From the NCBI RefSeq assembly GCF_037055325.1, contig NZ_CP146373.1, positions 682,001 through 746,000 on the forward strand: DNA of 64,000 bases. Reading direction: 5' to 3'. The notes under the pieces were generated by a model. The model saw only the letters and a list, made by a program, of their open reading frames with translations, had not been told where the DNA came from and made no database searches. Made by a program: the position numbers and the translations under genes. Of the stretch, positions 8,749 through 17,413 are shown one piece after another; position 1 is the stretch's first letter, and each line of letters opens with the position of its first letter. The DNA is from Arachnia propionica. Lineage in GTDB: Bacteria > Actinomycetota > Actinomycetes > Propionibacteriales > Propionibacteriaceae.

Positions 8749-8777
8749 TTGACCGTTCAATTTTTTGAACGCATACT
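8749..8777 (+). promoter_or_regulatory. Promoter with an 18-bp operator palindrome in its spacer
   Basis: A -35 like TTGACC (8749-8754) and a -10 like CATACT (8772-8777) are separated by exactly 17 bp. The spacer is filled by a perfect palindrome, CGTTCAATTTTTTGAACG (8754-8771). A protein bound there would block RNA polymerase. The next gene starts at 8909. The half-site CGTTCA/TGAACG also flanks the promoter of the XRE repressor gene at 16892, so that repressor is the best candidate ligand. Confidence 0.7.
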
Positions 8778-8908
8778 CAGGGCAGTTCGCCGCCCGTGGC
8801 TGGTCCGCAACAAGGAAGACGGCATCGTGCCGTGCCGGACCGTCCCATCCGCGAGTGGAGCTGTCATATCACATCAATTCAAGCCCTTGAAAGGAGGCTG
8901 TGTTCGTC

Positions 8909-9190
8909 ATGCCCAGAAACAACACATCACCCCGTAAACCTCAGGCCACCAAGCCACGCTCCTCGCGGAGGTCAGGTCGTCCTGATGCATCCCCGGGACG
9001 TTCCCGCCGCGCTCACCGGTTGCGGGTCCGTTCCACGCTGCGCCGTGAACCAGATGTTCGTCGTATCGCTCGGGCGGTCATCCAGCTGGCCCTGGTCGAG
9101 GCGGAGCGCGAAGCCGGTCTACCTCATGACGTGGCCGTCCCACCGAGTAACACCTCTGGTTCTCCTGACGTGGTGGAGGTGTCGTCATGA
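8909..9190 (+). CDS. Small basic protein preceding the TraG-type ATPase
   Basis: 93 residues, very Arg-rich in the first half (RSSRRSGRPDAS, RSRRAHRLRVRSTLRREPDVRR), then a helix (VIQLALVEAEREAG). AAGGAGG at 8891-8897 sits 11 bp from the ATG at 8909 and only 2 bp from a GTG at 8900, so I prefer the ATG. The stop overlaps the ATPase start as ATGA. Likely nucleic-acid binding by composition; no family recognised. Confidence 0.6.
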   Translation: MPRNNTSPRKPQATKPRSSRRSGRPDASPGRSRRAHRLRVRSTLRREPDVRRIARAVIQLALVEAEREAGLPHDVAVPPSNTSGSPDVVEVSS

Positions 9191-11469
9191 CTCTGGTGCC
9201 TGTCAAGACGGCGTCGCCAGCGGTGCGGTCGGTCAGTGGCCTGACGTGGCGTCAGCTGGTGCTGCCGGTGCCGATGGATGAGGCGCGGATGCGTTCTGTA
9301 GTGGCGGCCCTGGCAGGGTTGCCGGGAAGTCCTCATCTGGCGTTCGAGGTCCTTGGCCGAGGTGGTCGGGTGTGGTGGCGTCTGGGTACTGAGCCTTGGG
9401 CGCTGCGCTCGGTCCAAGCACTGCTGTTGGCTCACCTTCCTGGTGTGCGGCTGGTCGACCCCGGTGTCCACGTGGTGCGTTCGGGTCAGAAGCTGGCGGT
9501 GCCCCGGGAGGCCTTCCTGGCCACCGATGCCCCCGCAACCGCGCCCGCTTCGACAGTGGCGACCGTACGGTTCACCAATACCGTCTTGTACCCGTTGCGT
9601 ACCGACAGCACCGAGACCGTTACTCGGAGTCTGCTGGCCGTTCTGGCTGGCACTACCACGAAAGAGACGGTGCGGCTGCAGGTGGTGTGTGGCCGTCGGC
9701 TGCCACCACGTCGCTATCCCACCGCTGAAGGTACTGCGGCTCCGTCGCGGCAGGTCACAGCACGTCTGGAAGATCCCGGGTTTCAGGTAGCGGTACGCAT
9801 CGGGGCGTCAGCGGTCAGTCCCTCCCGGGCTCACTGGCTGGTGTCCCAAACGGCTGCCAGTCTGCGGGGGTTGGAGCTGCCGCAGGTCAAGCTGCGGTTG
9901 TGGCGCTCCACCACTGGCGCACTGGCATCAGCTCGCTCACCGTGGCTGCTGCCGCTGCACCTGCGGGCCTCCGAACTGCCCGGCCTGTTGGCCTGGCCCG
10001 TCGCTGAGGGGCTTCCCGGTGTCGCTAGCCCCCACCCGGTGGCGCTGGCACCATCAGAGGCCATCCAGACCAACCCCGAGCTGGGTAACCGGATCATCGG
10101 TGAAGCAGTGAGTGACCCCGGCACCTTGGTGGGTCTCTCGGGTGAGGATTCACTGCGACATCTCCACCTCATCGGACCGACAGGTGTGGGGAAGTCCACC
10201 CTCATGACCCACCTGGCGTTGGCGGACATCCACGCCGGACATGCCGTGGTGGTCATCGACCCCAAGGGAGATCTGGTGGCTGACATCGCTGCCCGTATCC
10301 CCGATGCGGTGCTGGAGGAAACGGTCATCCTGTCCAGTAAAGACAGCCAACCGGTGGGGATCAATCCATTGGCGAGGAACCGTGACCCGGACCTGGCAGC
10401 CGATGTGCTGCTCGGGGTACTGCACTCCCTCTACAGCGACTCGTGGGGTCCGCGTACCCACGACATCCTCCACGCCAGTTTGCTCACGCTGGCGCGTCGG
10501 GGGGATGCCAGTTTGGTCATGGTGCCATTGCTGCTCACCAACCCCGGTTTCCGACGCTCCATCACCGGTCGTGAGGCCAAACGCGACCCGCTGGGGCTGG
10601 GGGCCTTCTGGGCCTGGTACGAAGCCTTGTCCGATGGCGAACGGCAACAGGCTATCTCGCCGCTACTGAACAAGCTGCGCCCCATCCTGCTGCGTCCGCA
10701 GTTGCGCGCTATCTTCGGGCAGCGCTGCCCCCGTTTCCACTTCTCCGACCTGTTCGCTCCCGGTCCCGGACGCGACGGCGGGAAGCGCCCACGGGTGGTG
10801 CTGGTTAATCTGGCCAAGGGCGCGCTCGGCTCCGAAGCCGCCCAGCTCATGGGCTCGGTAGTGGTGTCCCTAGTCTGGCAAGCCGCTCTCGGTCGGGCCG
10901 CCCTGCAAGCATTTGGTCGCCGCCCTGTCATGCTGCACATCGACGAAGTGCAGGACTACCTCCGTCTACCCGGTGATCTCGGCGATGCCCTGGCCCAAGC
11001 CCGCGGTCTCGGTATGGGCCTGACCTTGGCACACCAGCACCTCGGCCAGCTCCCCAAAGCCTTGCTGCGTGGCGTCATGGCCAATGCCCGCTCCCGAGTC
11101 GCTTTCACCCTCACCGGCGACGACGCCACCATCGTGGCCAAACGCTCCGGCGGTCTGCTCGTCCCAGCCGACTACCACCAACTACCTGCCTTCCACGCCT
11201 ACGCCCACCTCCTGGCCGGCGGCGACCTCCAACCACCCACCCTGATCCGCACTACACCACCCACCCCAGCACAGCGCCACCCCAACGAAGCCGCACTGGT
11301 ATCCCGTCGCCGCTACGGACAATCTCTCACCGACATCGAAGCCGACCTGGCCGCCCTCATCCCCGGCCCTCACACCAAGAACAACGGAACCCATCCGGCA
11401 GAAACCATCGGGAGAGTCCGTCGCCCACGCACCTCGGTCGATCCCGACCAGAAAGGGGCCACCTCATGA
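9187..11469 (+). CDS. VirD4/TraG-type conjugative coupling ATPase
   Basis: 760 residues. Seen: Walker A GPTGVGKST near residues 331-339, followed by VVVIDPKGDLV, a hallmark of the HerA/VirD4 group, and a Walker B-like MLHIDEVQDY near 582-590. A later stretch (ARSRVAFTLTGDDATIVAKR) resembles the TraM-recognition part of coupling proteins. The N-terminal 300 residues are not recognised and show no clear membrane segment, unlike classical VirD4, so membrane contact may come from the small membrane proteins upstream. It overlaps both neighbours by 4 bp. Role: pumping DNA or linking it to the transfer channel. Confidence 0.85.
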   Translation: MTLVPVKTASPAVRSVSGLTWRQLVLPVPMDEARMRSVVAALAGLPGSPHLAFEVLGRGGRVWWRLGTEPWALRSVQALLLAHLPGVRLVDPGVHVVRSGQKLAVPREAFLATDAPATAPASTVATVRFTNTVLYPLRTDSTETVTRSLLAVLAGTTTKETVRLQVVCGRRLPPRRYPTAEGTAAPSRQVTARLEDPGFQVAVRIGASAVSPSRAHWLVSQTAASLRGLELPQVKLRLWRSTTGALASARSPWLLPLHLRASELPGLLAWPVAEGLPGVASPHPVALAPSEAIQTNPELGNRIIGEAVSDPGTLVGLSGEDSLRHLHLIGPTGVGKSTLMTHLALADIHAGHAVVVIDPKGDLVADIAARIPDAVLEETVILSSKDSQPVGINPLARNRDPDLAADVLLGVLHSLYSDSWGPRTHDILHASLLTLARRGDASLVMVPLLLTNPGFRRSITGREAKRDPLGLGAFWAWYEALSDGERQQAISPLLNKLRPILLRPQLRAIFGQRCPRFHFSDLFAPGPGRDGGKRPRVVLVNLAKGALGSEAAQLMGSVVVSLVWQAALGRAALQAFGRRPVMLHIDEVQDYLRLPGDLGDALAQARGLGMGLTLAHQHLGQLPKALLRGVMANARSRVAFTLTGDDATIVAKRSGGLLVPADYHQLPAFHAYAHLLAGGDLQPPTLIRTTPPTPAQRHPNEAALVSRRRYGQSLTDIEADLAALIPGPHTKNNGTHPAETIGRVRRPRTSVDPDQKGATS

Positions 11470-12473
11470 GCCACCAGCCCATCCCGGGGCTACCGGTCGC
11501 TGTTCCACTCGGCTCACCCGTCATGAACCCAAACCACGTAGCCACAAGCCTTTCCAGCCCATCACGGGGGACGAATACTCCTCGTTCCTCGTCACCCCCG
11601 GCCCGGAAACCAACCGGGCGGGTCGGTGCCCGTCAACGACGCCGCCTCGCAGCCGCCCTGTCTGATCGTGACCACCACGTGCTCTCCCAGATCTGGCGAC
11701 ACCGCTACCTCACCACCGCTCATCTCCAAGCGTTCTGTTTCACCAGACACGCCAGCCCAGAATCCGCCGGACGCACCACCAGACGAGTCCTGAACCGGCT
11801 GGAACGAAACGGACTCATCCGCGCCCTCACGCGCCGCATTGGAGGAGTCAGAGCAGGCTCTGAAGCCAAGGTATGGCAGCTGGCCCCAGCAGGAGCCCGC
11901 ATCCTGCTCCCCGACAAAGGCAGCTCCTGGCGCACCCACGAACCATCCGAACGGTTCCTGAACCACACCCTCGCCACAGCGGACTGCCACCTCACCCTCC
12001 GCGAAGCCCACAAACGGAACATCACCGTTGCCGTCCAAACCGAACCCACCAGCTGGCGACACTTCACCGGAATCGGTGGCGAGACCCGCCTCATCCGCCC
12101 CGACCTGGCCGCCCACCTCACCGGCACCGACCAGGACGGCCCCTGGGACGACTACTGGTTCATCGAAGTAGACATGGGCACCGAATCCCTCCCCAGCCTG
12201 CTAGCCAAGTGCCACGCCTACACCGACTACTACACCAGCGGCCTCGAACAAACCACCCACGGCAGCTTCCCCCGCGTCCTATGGCTCATGCACGGCCCCC
12301 GAGCTGAACAACGCACCACCGAACTCACCCGACGCATCCACCGCACCACCCGCCTCGAACCACGCCTATTCGTCACCGCCACCCCAGAAAACATCGAGCA
12401 GGCGCTGTGGCCAGAGACTCCTGAAACCAACCACACCATCCACCCCGAAGCGAACAGAAAGGAACACCCATGA
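11466..12473 (+). CDS. Replication-relaxation family protein
   Basis: 335 residues. A winged-helix region near residues 60-130 (DRDHHVLSQIWRHRYLTTAH ... RRVLNRLERNGLIRAL) is followed by a beta-rich domain with IRPDLAAHL and WFIEVDMGTES, typical of the Replic_Relax family found in actinobacterial plasmids and integrative elements. The pairing with a TraG-type ATPase is common in such elements. It overlaps the ATPase gene (ATGA) and the methyltransferase gene (ATGA). The biochemical role of the family is poorly defined; plasmid DNA processing is an inference. Confidence 0.8.
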   Translation: MSHQPIPGLPVAVPLGSPVMNPNHVATSLSSPSRGTNTPRSSSPPARKPTGRVGARQRRRLAAALSDRDHHVLSQIWRHRYLTTAHLQAFCFTRHASPESAGRTTRRVLNRLERNGLIRALTRRIGGVRAGSEAKVWQLAPAGARILLPDKGSSWRTHEPSERFLNHTLATADCHLTLREAHKRNITVAVQTEPTSWRHFTGIGGETRLIRPDLAAHLTGTDQDGPWDDYWFIEVDMGTESLPSLLAKCHAYTDYYTSGLEQTTHGSFPRVLWLMHGPRAEQRTTELTRRIHRTTRLEPRLFVTATPENIEQALWPETPETNHTIHPEANRKEHP

Positions 12474-13615
12474 CCACAACACTCACCGCCGCACCCCAGC
12501 CGCGCGGCACCATCATCGTCGGCGACGCCCTAAACCACCTACAAGAAGTCGAAACCGGCAGCATCGACTGCGCCATCACCAGCCCGCCCTACTTCCGACT
12601 GCGCAACTACCAGCACCACCAACAACTGGGCCTCGAAGACACCATCCACGGCTGGGTGAACAATCTGCTCACCATCACCGACGAAATAGCCCGCGTCCTG
12701 GTCCCCACCGGCACACTATGGCTCAACCTCGGCGACAGCTACAGCACCCACCAACACGAAGGCGCACCAAGGAAAAGCCTGCTGCTCGGCCCCGAACGCC
12801 TCGCCCTGGCGCTCACCCAACGCGGCTGGATACTACGCAACAAAATCATCTGGGCCAAAACCAACTCCATCCCCGCCTCCGTCACCGACCGCCTGTCCTG
12901 CACCCACGAGGTCATCTACCTGCTCACCCGCAGCCCCCGCTACTACTTCAACCTCGACGACATCCGCCAACCACCAAAAACCCGCTGCACCACACGAAAC
13001 GGACGCCCCAACACACCACCACGCCAACCCCGCGCCCACACCCGACCACAACTACACCCACCGAAAAGAGGAATACCTGAACACTGGCGCGGCCCCAACA
13101 CCGACGGCGACGAAGGCCTCGCCACCATGAAACGCCAAAAGACCATCTGCCACCCACTCGGCAAAAACCCCGGTGACGTCTGGCACCTGGCAACCTCCAA
13201 CTACCGAGGCGCCCACTTCGCCACCTACCCAACACACCTCGTCGAACGCATGCTGCTCGCCGGCTGCCCCGAACGACGCTGCCGCACCTGCCGCGCACCC
13301 TTCACCCGCCCCATCCAACGCCTAGGAACCGAAGCCCTCCGCCTGGCCCTGACACCGACCTGTCACTGCACCCCCACACACAACACATCCGACACCCACC
13401 CAAACAGCGAACCCGGCATCGTGCTGGACCCCTTCCTCGGATCCGGTACCACCGCCATCGTCGCCGAGGAACACCAACGCGACTGGCTCGGCATCGAACT
13501 CAACCCCACCTTCGCCAACCTCGCCCGACAACGCATCCAAGACGCCCGCAACAAACGCAAAACGCACCCCACAAACACCACCCACAACCACGACAACAGA
13601 AAGGAACACCCATGA
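12470..13615 (+). CDS. Orphan DNA methyltransferase (N4/N6 type)
   Basis: 381 residues. The catalytic TSPPY motif is near residues 37-41 and the AdoMet-binding DPFLGSGTT near 320-328, the order of the beta class of amino-methyltransferases. A cysteine-rich patch (CRTCRAPF, then CHC) before the AdoMet motif could bind zinc. No restriction endonuclease gene lies beside it, so it probably protects or marks the element's DNA during transfer. It overlaps both neighbours by 4 bp. Confidence 0.88.
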   Translation: MTTTLTAAPQPRGTIIVGDALNHLQEVETGSIDCAITSPPYFRLRNYQHHQQLGLEDTIHGWVNNLLTITDEIARVLVPTGTLWLNLGDSYSTHQHEGAPRKSLLLGPERLALALTQRGWILRNKIIWAKTNSIPASVTDRLSCTHEVIYLLTRSPRYYFNLDDIRQPPKTRCTTRNGRPNTPPRQPRAHTRPQLHPPKRGIPEHWRGPNTDGDEGLATMKRQKTICHPLGKNPGDVWHLATSNYRGAHFATYPTHLVERMLLAGCPERRCRTCRAPFTRPIQRLGTEALRLALTPTCHCTPTHNTSDTHPNSEPGIVLDPFLGSGTTAIVAEEHQRDWLGIELNPTFANLARQRIQDARNKRKTHPTNTTHNHDNRKEHP

Positions 13616-14010
13616 CCCACCACCCACACCCCCACGACGCCAACCCCCGAGCACCCACCCAACCCGATGATCAGCAAGCCATAGCCGAAGGCATCCAACG
13701 CCACGGCCCCGCCTTCGCCGCCTGGGCCGACCTCGTCGACGAAACCACCCCACCCGGCACCCTCGACCACCAACTACTCACCCAATTCGAGGACCACTAC
13801 CTCGGCAGCTACATGACAACTCAACAGTGGGCCCGGCAAGAAGCCGAAGCCCTCGGCCTCGAAGACACCCTCAACCAGGCCCTACCAACTGCCCTCAGGC
13901 AGTACATCACCGTCGACTACCAAACCCTCGCCCAAGACCTCGAACTAGAAGGAGACATCACAGTACTACCAAACCCCGAAGGCGGAGTGTGGGTATTCAG
14001 GAGCTTCTGA
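13612..14010 (+). CDS. ArdA-like antirestriction protein
   Basis: 132 residues. The central FEDHYLGSYMTTQQWARQEA and the ending TVDYQTLAQDLELEGDI ... GGVWVFRSF follow the pattern of the ArdA C-terminal half, which mimics DNA and inhibits type I restriction. The protein is acidic in this part, as expected for a DNA mimic. The N-terminal 45 residues are Pro/His-rich and not ArdA-like, so it may be a short or two-domain variant. Last gene of the coupled operon, directly after the methyltransferase. Confidence 0.7.
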   Translation: MTHHPHPHDANPRAPTQPDDQQAIAEGIQRHGPAFAAWADLVDETTPPGTLDHQLLTQFEDHYLGSYMTTQQWARQEAEALGLEDTLNQALPTALRQYITVDYQTLAQDLELEGDITVLPNPEGGVWVFRSF

Positions 14011-14127
14011 CTCCCTCTCCCTCGTGGCCCTCCTCGGCATTGTGGGCAACCAGCCCTTTCGTCCGCATCCAGTTCCTGGCCTGTTGAGGGATGGTAGACT
14101 CATACATAGCTTAGTCATGGAGGACGG

Positions 14128-14733
14128 ATGGACAGGGAGCTTGCGCGTATCAAACGCGAAATAGACCAGTTGATCTCTCAACATGATCGCGTCGAGTCAG
14201 AATTGACTTCTATTCATCAAAAAATGGACTCTCTCCAGCAGCAGCATGATTCTATTTGCTCATCCTGGAGAACGCCCAAGACCCAGTATGAGATTGACCT
14301 CCACGAGAGAATTGAGTCTGAAAAGAAGCTTCTTAGACCGAGAGATGAGGCGCTACATCGCGAAGACCAAGATATACACAAGCGCTTCGCATCTCTGTCC
14401 CGAGAATACGAAAACCGCAAGTCGCTTCTTCAACGCGCTGCTGGTCTTCCATATCAGCGACCGTCATCAACATACCCTGCGCCTACCCGCAAGGACGGCT
14501 ACTACTCACGGATGCGAAAAAATCGTACGGTCGAGCGGTTTATCGGGCCTGATGGTGACATCACGGCTGAACGTCCACACATTCACGTCGTCCATAGTGA
14601 ACGCGAGGGTAAGATTATCTTTGAGGTCACACAACGTGACGGCAGCCACACGCACCACGAGACACTACCTATCACGGCCCCTGGATCTGAGGTTAACGCA
14701 GTTATCAATCGGCTGAGAAAACACCTCCGCTAG
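14128..14733 (+). CDS. Coiled-coil hypothetical protein
   Basis: 201 residues. The first 110 are strongly charged and heptad-like (LARIKREIDQLISQHDRVES, LLRPRDEALHREDQDIHKR), predicting a long coiled coil. The C-terminal part (IGPDGDITAERPHIHVVHSE) is a small beta-like domain rich in His. GGAGG precedes the ATG. It starts after a 117-bp gap from the ArdA-like gene, with lower GC, so it is probably a separate cargo gene. No family recognised. Confidence 0.6.
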   Translation: MDRELARIKREIDQLISQHDRVESELTSIHQKMDSLQQQHDSICSSWRTPKTQYEIDLHERIESEKKLLRPRDEALHREDQDIHKRFASLSREYENRKSLLQRAAGLPYQRPSSTYPAPTRKDGYYSRMRKNRTVERFIGPDGDITAERPHIHVVHSEREGKIIFEVTQRDGSHTHHETLPITAPGSEVNAVINRLRKHLR

Positions 14734-15068
14734 AGGAGTCGCCTATAAGAATCGCAAATATCCTGCCAATCGTAATCTCCGCCTTCAGCATCTGTAATAC
14801 TCCCGGCAGCTATCCAGATCGCTATCAACTCGCCGTCCTGCCGCTCGTTGACTCTGGGATGTCGAGAGATAGATAGTAAAGCGCGCGCACCAGCCTTCCG
14901 GGTTAGGCACCCCGCCTCCACCGCACAGATGATTCGACCGACAACATCAACAAGCCCGCCAGATTCATAAATTCCTACAACGGCAGACTTCTTCCATGCC
15001 CTACGCCAACAGGGATCTAAACCGGACAAAGATTCGTCAAATTGTAAGGCTGAAGTTGAATCGACCAT
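14730..15068 (-). CDS. Hypothetical protein, convergent with the coiled-coil gene
   Basis: 112 residues with a plausible globular composition (WRRAWKKSAVVGIYESGGLV, GELIAIWIAAGSITDAE, YDWQDICDSYRRLL). No signal peptide, membrane segment or known motif. The stop overlaps the end of the convergent gene by 4 bp. An AT-rich tract (TTAAATCAATTATAACC) lies at and upstream of the start. Base composition is less GC-rich than the core genes, consistent with cargo DNA. Confidence 0.45.
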   Translation of the reverse strand: MVDSTSALQFDESLSGLDPCWRRAWKKSAVVGIYESGGLVDVVGRIICAVEAGCLTRKAGARALLSISRHPRVNERQDGELIAIWIAAGSITDAEGGDYDWQDICDSYRRLL

Positions 15069-15217
15069 TAAATCAATTATAACCTAAAAACCTGACCGGA
15101 ATACCCTCCTCGGCCACCAGGAGCCGCTCCCGTGAACCCAGATCGGGTTCAGCGGTTCCTCCGCCCCGAGGAGGTGGCCTGCCCACTACGGCAGGACGAA
15201 TCCGGAGAGGAAGTGTC

Positions 15218-15484
15218 ATGAAGACGCTGGCCATCCGCCTCGATGACGACCTGCACGCCAGGCTGACCATCGTGGCCAAGCTCGCTGAAGTCTCGCTGAC
15301 CGACGCCATCCGTCAGGCCATCGAGTCCCACGTCCAGACCATGTCGGCCAAGCCCGACATCCAGGCCAAGGCAGACGCCCTGCGCCAGGACATCGAACGG
15401 GAAGCCCGCGAACAACAAGGAGCCATCTCCCAACTGTTCGGCACCCCGCCCACCAAGCCCACCACCCGCAAGCAGCACACATAG
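15218..15484 (+). CDS. Ribbon-helix-helix (CopG/Arc-type) protein
   Basis: 88 residues. The N-terminus KTLAIRLDDDLHARLTIVAK followed by VSLTDAIRQAIESHV is the strand-helix-helix pattern of RHH DNA-binding proteins. The rest is a charged helix and a Pro/Thr tail. It could be an antitoxin, but no toxin gene follows; a strong stem-loop ends the unit at 15534-15578. GGAGAGG upstream supports the start. Confidence 0.75.
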   Translation: MKTLAIRLDDDLHARLTIVAKLAEVSLTDAIRQAIESHVQTMSAKPDIQAKADALRQDIEREAREQQGAISQLFGTPPTKPTTRKQHT

Positions 15485-15533
15485 CCGCACGCCGGAGAGT
15501 GGACCGGTCTGGACCGACACCCCCAACCCAACA

Positions 15534-15578
15534 GGCGAGATGAGGTCGAGCAGCACACGACTGCTCCCTCATCTCGCC
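15534..15578 (+). terminator. Long stem-loop after the RHH gene
   Basis: GGCGAGATGAGG (15534-15545) pairs with CCTCATCTCGCC (15567-15578), and inside it GAGCAG pairs with CTGCTC around a 7-base loop, giving about 18 base pairs with a 2-base bulge. No T-tract follows, so Rho-independent strength is uncertain. Confidence 0.6.
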
Positions 15579-15704
15579 TACAAACAACGAAGTCAGTTGG
15601 TGTTTCGCGAGGAGTGACCCCCGAGGTACGTGGTCCATGGCTGAGGTAAACACATCCTCCCCTGTACTGCCACTAAACAACCGCATACTGTTATTATCAC
15701 ACCC

Positions 15705-16694
15705 ATGGGAGGGAGTGCTTTTCGTCGCCGCAAAATCCGCCTGATGAAGATTTGGCGTTTCCTGCTACCTCCGTCACCAGCCGCCGCCCGTGACATAGTT
15801 CAGGACCGCCGTGATTATGCGGCGCTAGCTAAAATCCTTTTGGGGTCAACATGGATTATTGCACTTGCGGCATCGGTATTGACCATCGCCAAACTCCTAT
15901 GGTTCTTCAAGGGGGATCTAAATGCGGTGAGTCTGGTTCTTGAAGTGGGCTCGTTTCCCGCAATCGTTCGCTTGACGCTCATAACACTCACCGCAGCAAT
16001 GTTACCGACCGCTTTTATGTTCCTTGCACACTCCCTTGGCACAAGACACCGAACTCAACTAACCACTTGGGCATTCCCCCTACTATGCATTTGGGCATAT
16101 TTCACGGCATTCGTGACACCCTTTCTTATTTTCGCCTGCCTTGGTTTTTATTTGGAAGCGCGGGCATCGGACAGGAGGAAAGCCGATAAGAGCAAGACAA
16201 TTCCGCCCTCCAGCAGGGACGAGTTTTGCCTCAAAAGCTGGGCCAGTCGAAACCGCCACCATGAAGACCACGTCATGCGCTCCCTCGCGCAGCAGGCGGT
16301 GAGAGCTAAGCAATCCGAGTTGCATGCGATCGAAAGCAGAATTAAGGAACGCTCAAAAAAGCTGGCGCCCACGTCATTACAGCTGAAGCTGAGAGAACTT
16401 GTTCGCACACTGAACATATGGCTGGTCGTTATTATCGTAATACCTGCACGATTCTCGGCAGACTATTCGGTTCAGATTAGCGAAGAGCCAGCAACCCATA
16501 CGCAACTATTAATGGCAGACGGCCGAGTGCTGCTGGTCAACCCGAAGAAAGCCACTGTTCGCCTGGTGAAAGCCGAGGAGATTCGCAGCCTCGACGTATG
16601 CTCGACCAAACCAGACGATTCCGCCAGCTGGCTATATCGCCCAGCGTTTCCAACGCCCCACAAGGCGATCGACCTACGTTGCCCAGACGATTAG
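15705..16694 (+). CDS. Hypothetical membrane protein
   Basis: 329 residues. Hydrophobic segments near residues 45-65, 80-110 and 120-145 (ILLGSTWIIALAASVLTIAK, FPLLCIWAYFTAFVTPFLIF) and one near 235-250 (TLNIWLVVIIVIPA). Between them is a charged cytoplasmic-type region with a helical stretch (AVRAKQSELHAIESRIKERS). The C-terminal 70 residues look like a small beta domain. A TATTAT -10-like box at 15692-15697 lies 7 bp before the ATG, so the gene may be leaderless; an internal ATG at 15744 is the alternative. No family recognised. Confidence 0.6.
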   Translation: MGGSAFRRRKIRLMKIWRFLLPPSPAAARDIVQDRRDYAALAKILLGSTWIIALAASVLTIAKLLWFFKGDLNAVSLVLEVGSFPAIVRLTLITLTAAMLPTAFMFLAHSLGTRHRTQLTTWAFPLLCIWAYFTAFVTPFLIFACLGFYLEARASDRRKADKSKTIPPSSRDEFCLKSWASRNRHHEDHVMRSLAQQAVRAKQSELHAIESRIKERSKKLAPTSLQLKLRELVRTLNIWLVVIIVIPARFSADYSVQISEEPATHTQLLMADGRVLLVNPKKATVRLVKAEEIRSLDVCSTKPDDSASWLYRPAFPTPHKAIDLRCPDD

Positions 16695-16854
16695 AACCCA
16701 CACTCGCCATCCCGAGGCACGATTCACCGACCGGAACACCTACCTCGCCGCATTGCTACTCCTGCCGCTAAAATCACAATAAACAGCCGAGCCTCACCTA
16801 CCCCTAGAATCATCTGCAAAACCGCATCCATATTGTTGTAAAATCAGCCAAACT

Positions 16855-16898
16855 CGTTCACATTTCTAAACGCGGAGCGTACAATAGAAATATGAACG
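16855..16898 (+). promoter_or_regulatory. XRE gene promoter flanked by operator half-sites
   Basis: A -35 like TTCACA (16857-16862), a 17-bp spacer and a -10 TACAAT (16880-16885) end 6 bp before the ATG at 16892, so the transcript is probably leaderless. CGTTCACATTTCTA (16855-16868) and TAGAAATATGAACG (16885-16898) form an inverted repeat with one mismatch around the promoter. The same CGTTCA/TGAACG half-sites form the palindrome at 8754-8771, pointing to autoregulation. Confidence 0.65.
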
Positions 16899-17383
16899 AA
16901 ACAGGCCGTATTTCCACACCCATTTCTCAGGGAAGCCTCCGTCATTCTGGGAGCGCGCGGGGGATTCCGGCTCGTGCCAGACCTCAGCCCAAGCTCGGGC
17001 GATTGTTGCGGGAAGCCCGCGAGGCTGCGGGTCTGAGTGTCCGTCAAGCAGCTGCTGAGTCTGGTATCTCGCTGGGTGCTATTTCGCTCCTTGAACAGGG
17101 CAAGACGCCCAGTACTCGTATTGATCGTTTGCTGGCTTTGACCGAGGTTTACGGTGTCGAGCCCTTGGAGATCATCGAGGCGGCTGGCTACAACCTCACC
17201 GCCACATTGCCGACTTTCACTCCGTATCTGCGTTCCAAGTACGGCCACCTGCCGCCCGAGGCCCACGAGGAGATCACAGCAGCGTTTCAACGTATCGCTG
17301 CTAAATACGGCATCGCTGAGGACAGCCGTGGCCCCGCTGCCGGCGAGGACGAAGTCCCCGTAGAGACAGGACGCACTACATAA
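16892..17383 (+). CDS. XRE-family repressor of the element
   Basis: 163 residues. A Cro/CI-type helix-turn-helix covers about residues 35-95 (LGRLLREAREAAGLSVRQAA, then ISLGAISLLEQGKTPST). The rest is a helical tail that may receive protease control. An ImmA/IrrE metalloprotease gene follows after 30 bp. This is the arrangement of ImmR-ImmA in ICEBs1-type elements, where the protease cleaves the repressor to induce excision and transfer. The start is supported by the leaderless promoter just upstream. Role as the master repressor here is inference from this context and the shared operator sites. Confidence 0.85.
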   Translation: MNETGRISTPISQGSLRHSGSARGIPARARPQPKLGRLLREAREAAGLSVRQAAAESGISLGAISLLEQGKTPSTRIDRLLALTEVYGVEPLEIIEAAGYNLTATLPTFTPYLRSKYGHLPPEAHEEITAAFQRIAAKYGIAEDSRGPAAGEDEVPVETGRTT

Positions 17384-17413
17384 CCATATTTGCTTCAATC
17401 GAAAGGAGGCTCC

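Noticed and set aside
15218-15484. RHH protein as the antitoxin of a toxin-antitoxin pair
   Set aside because: No toxin-like gene lies directly before or after it; a stem-loop ends the unit.
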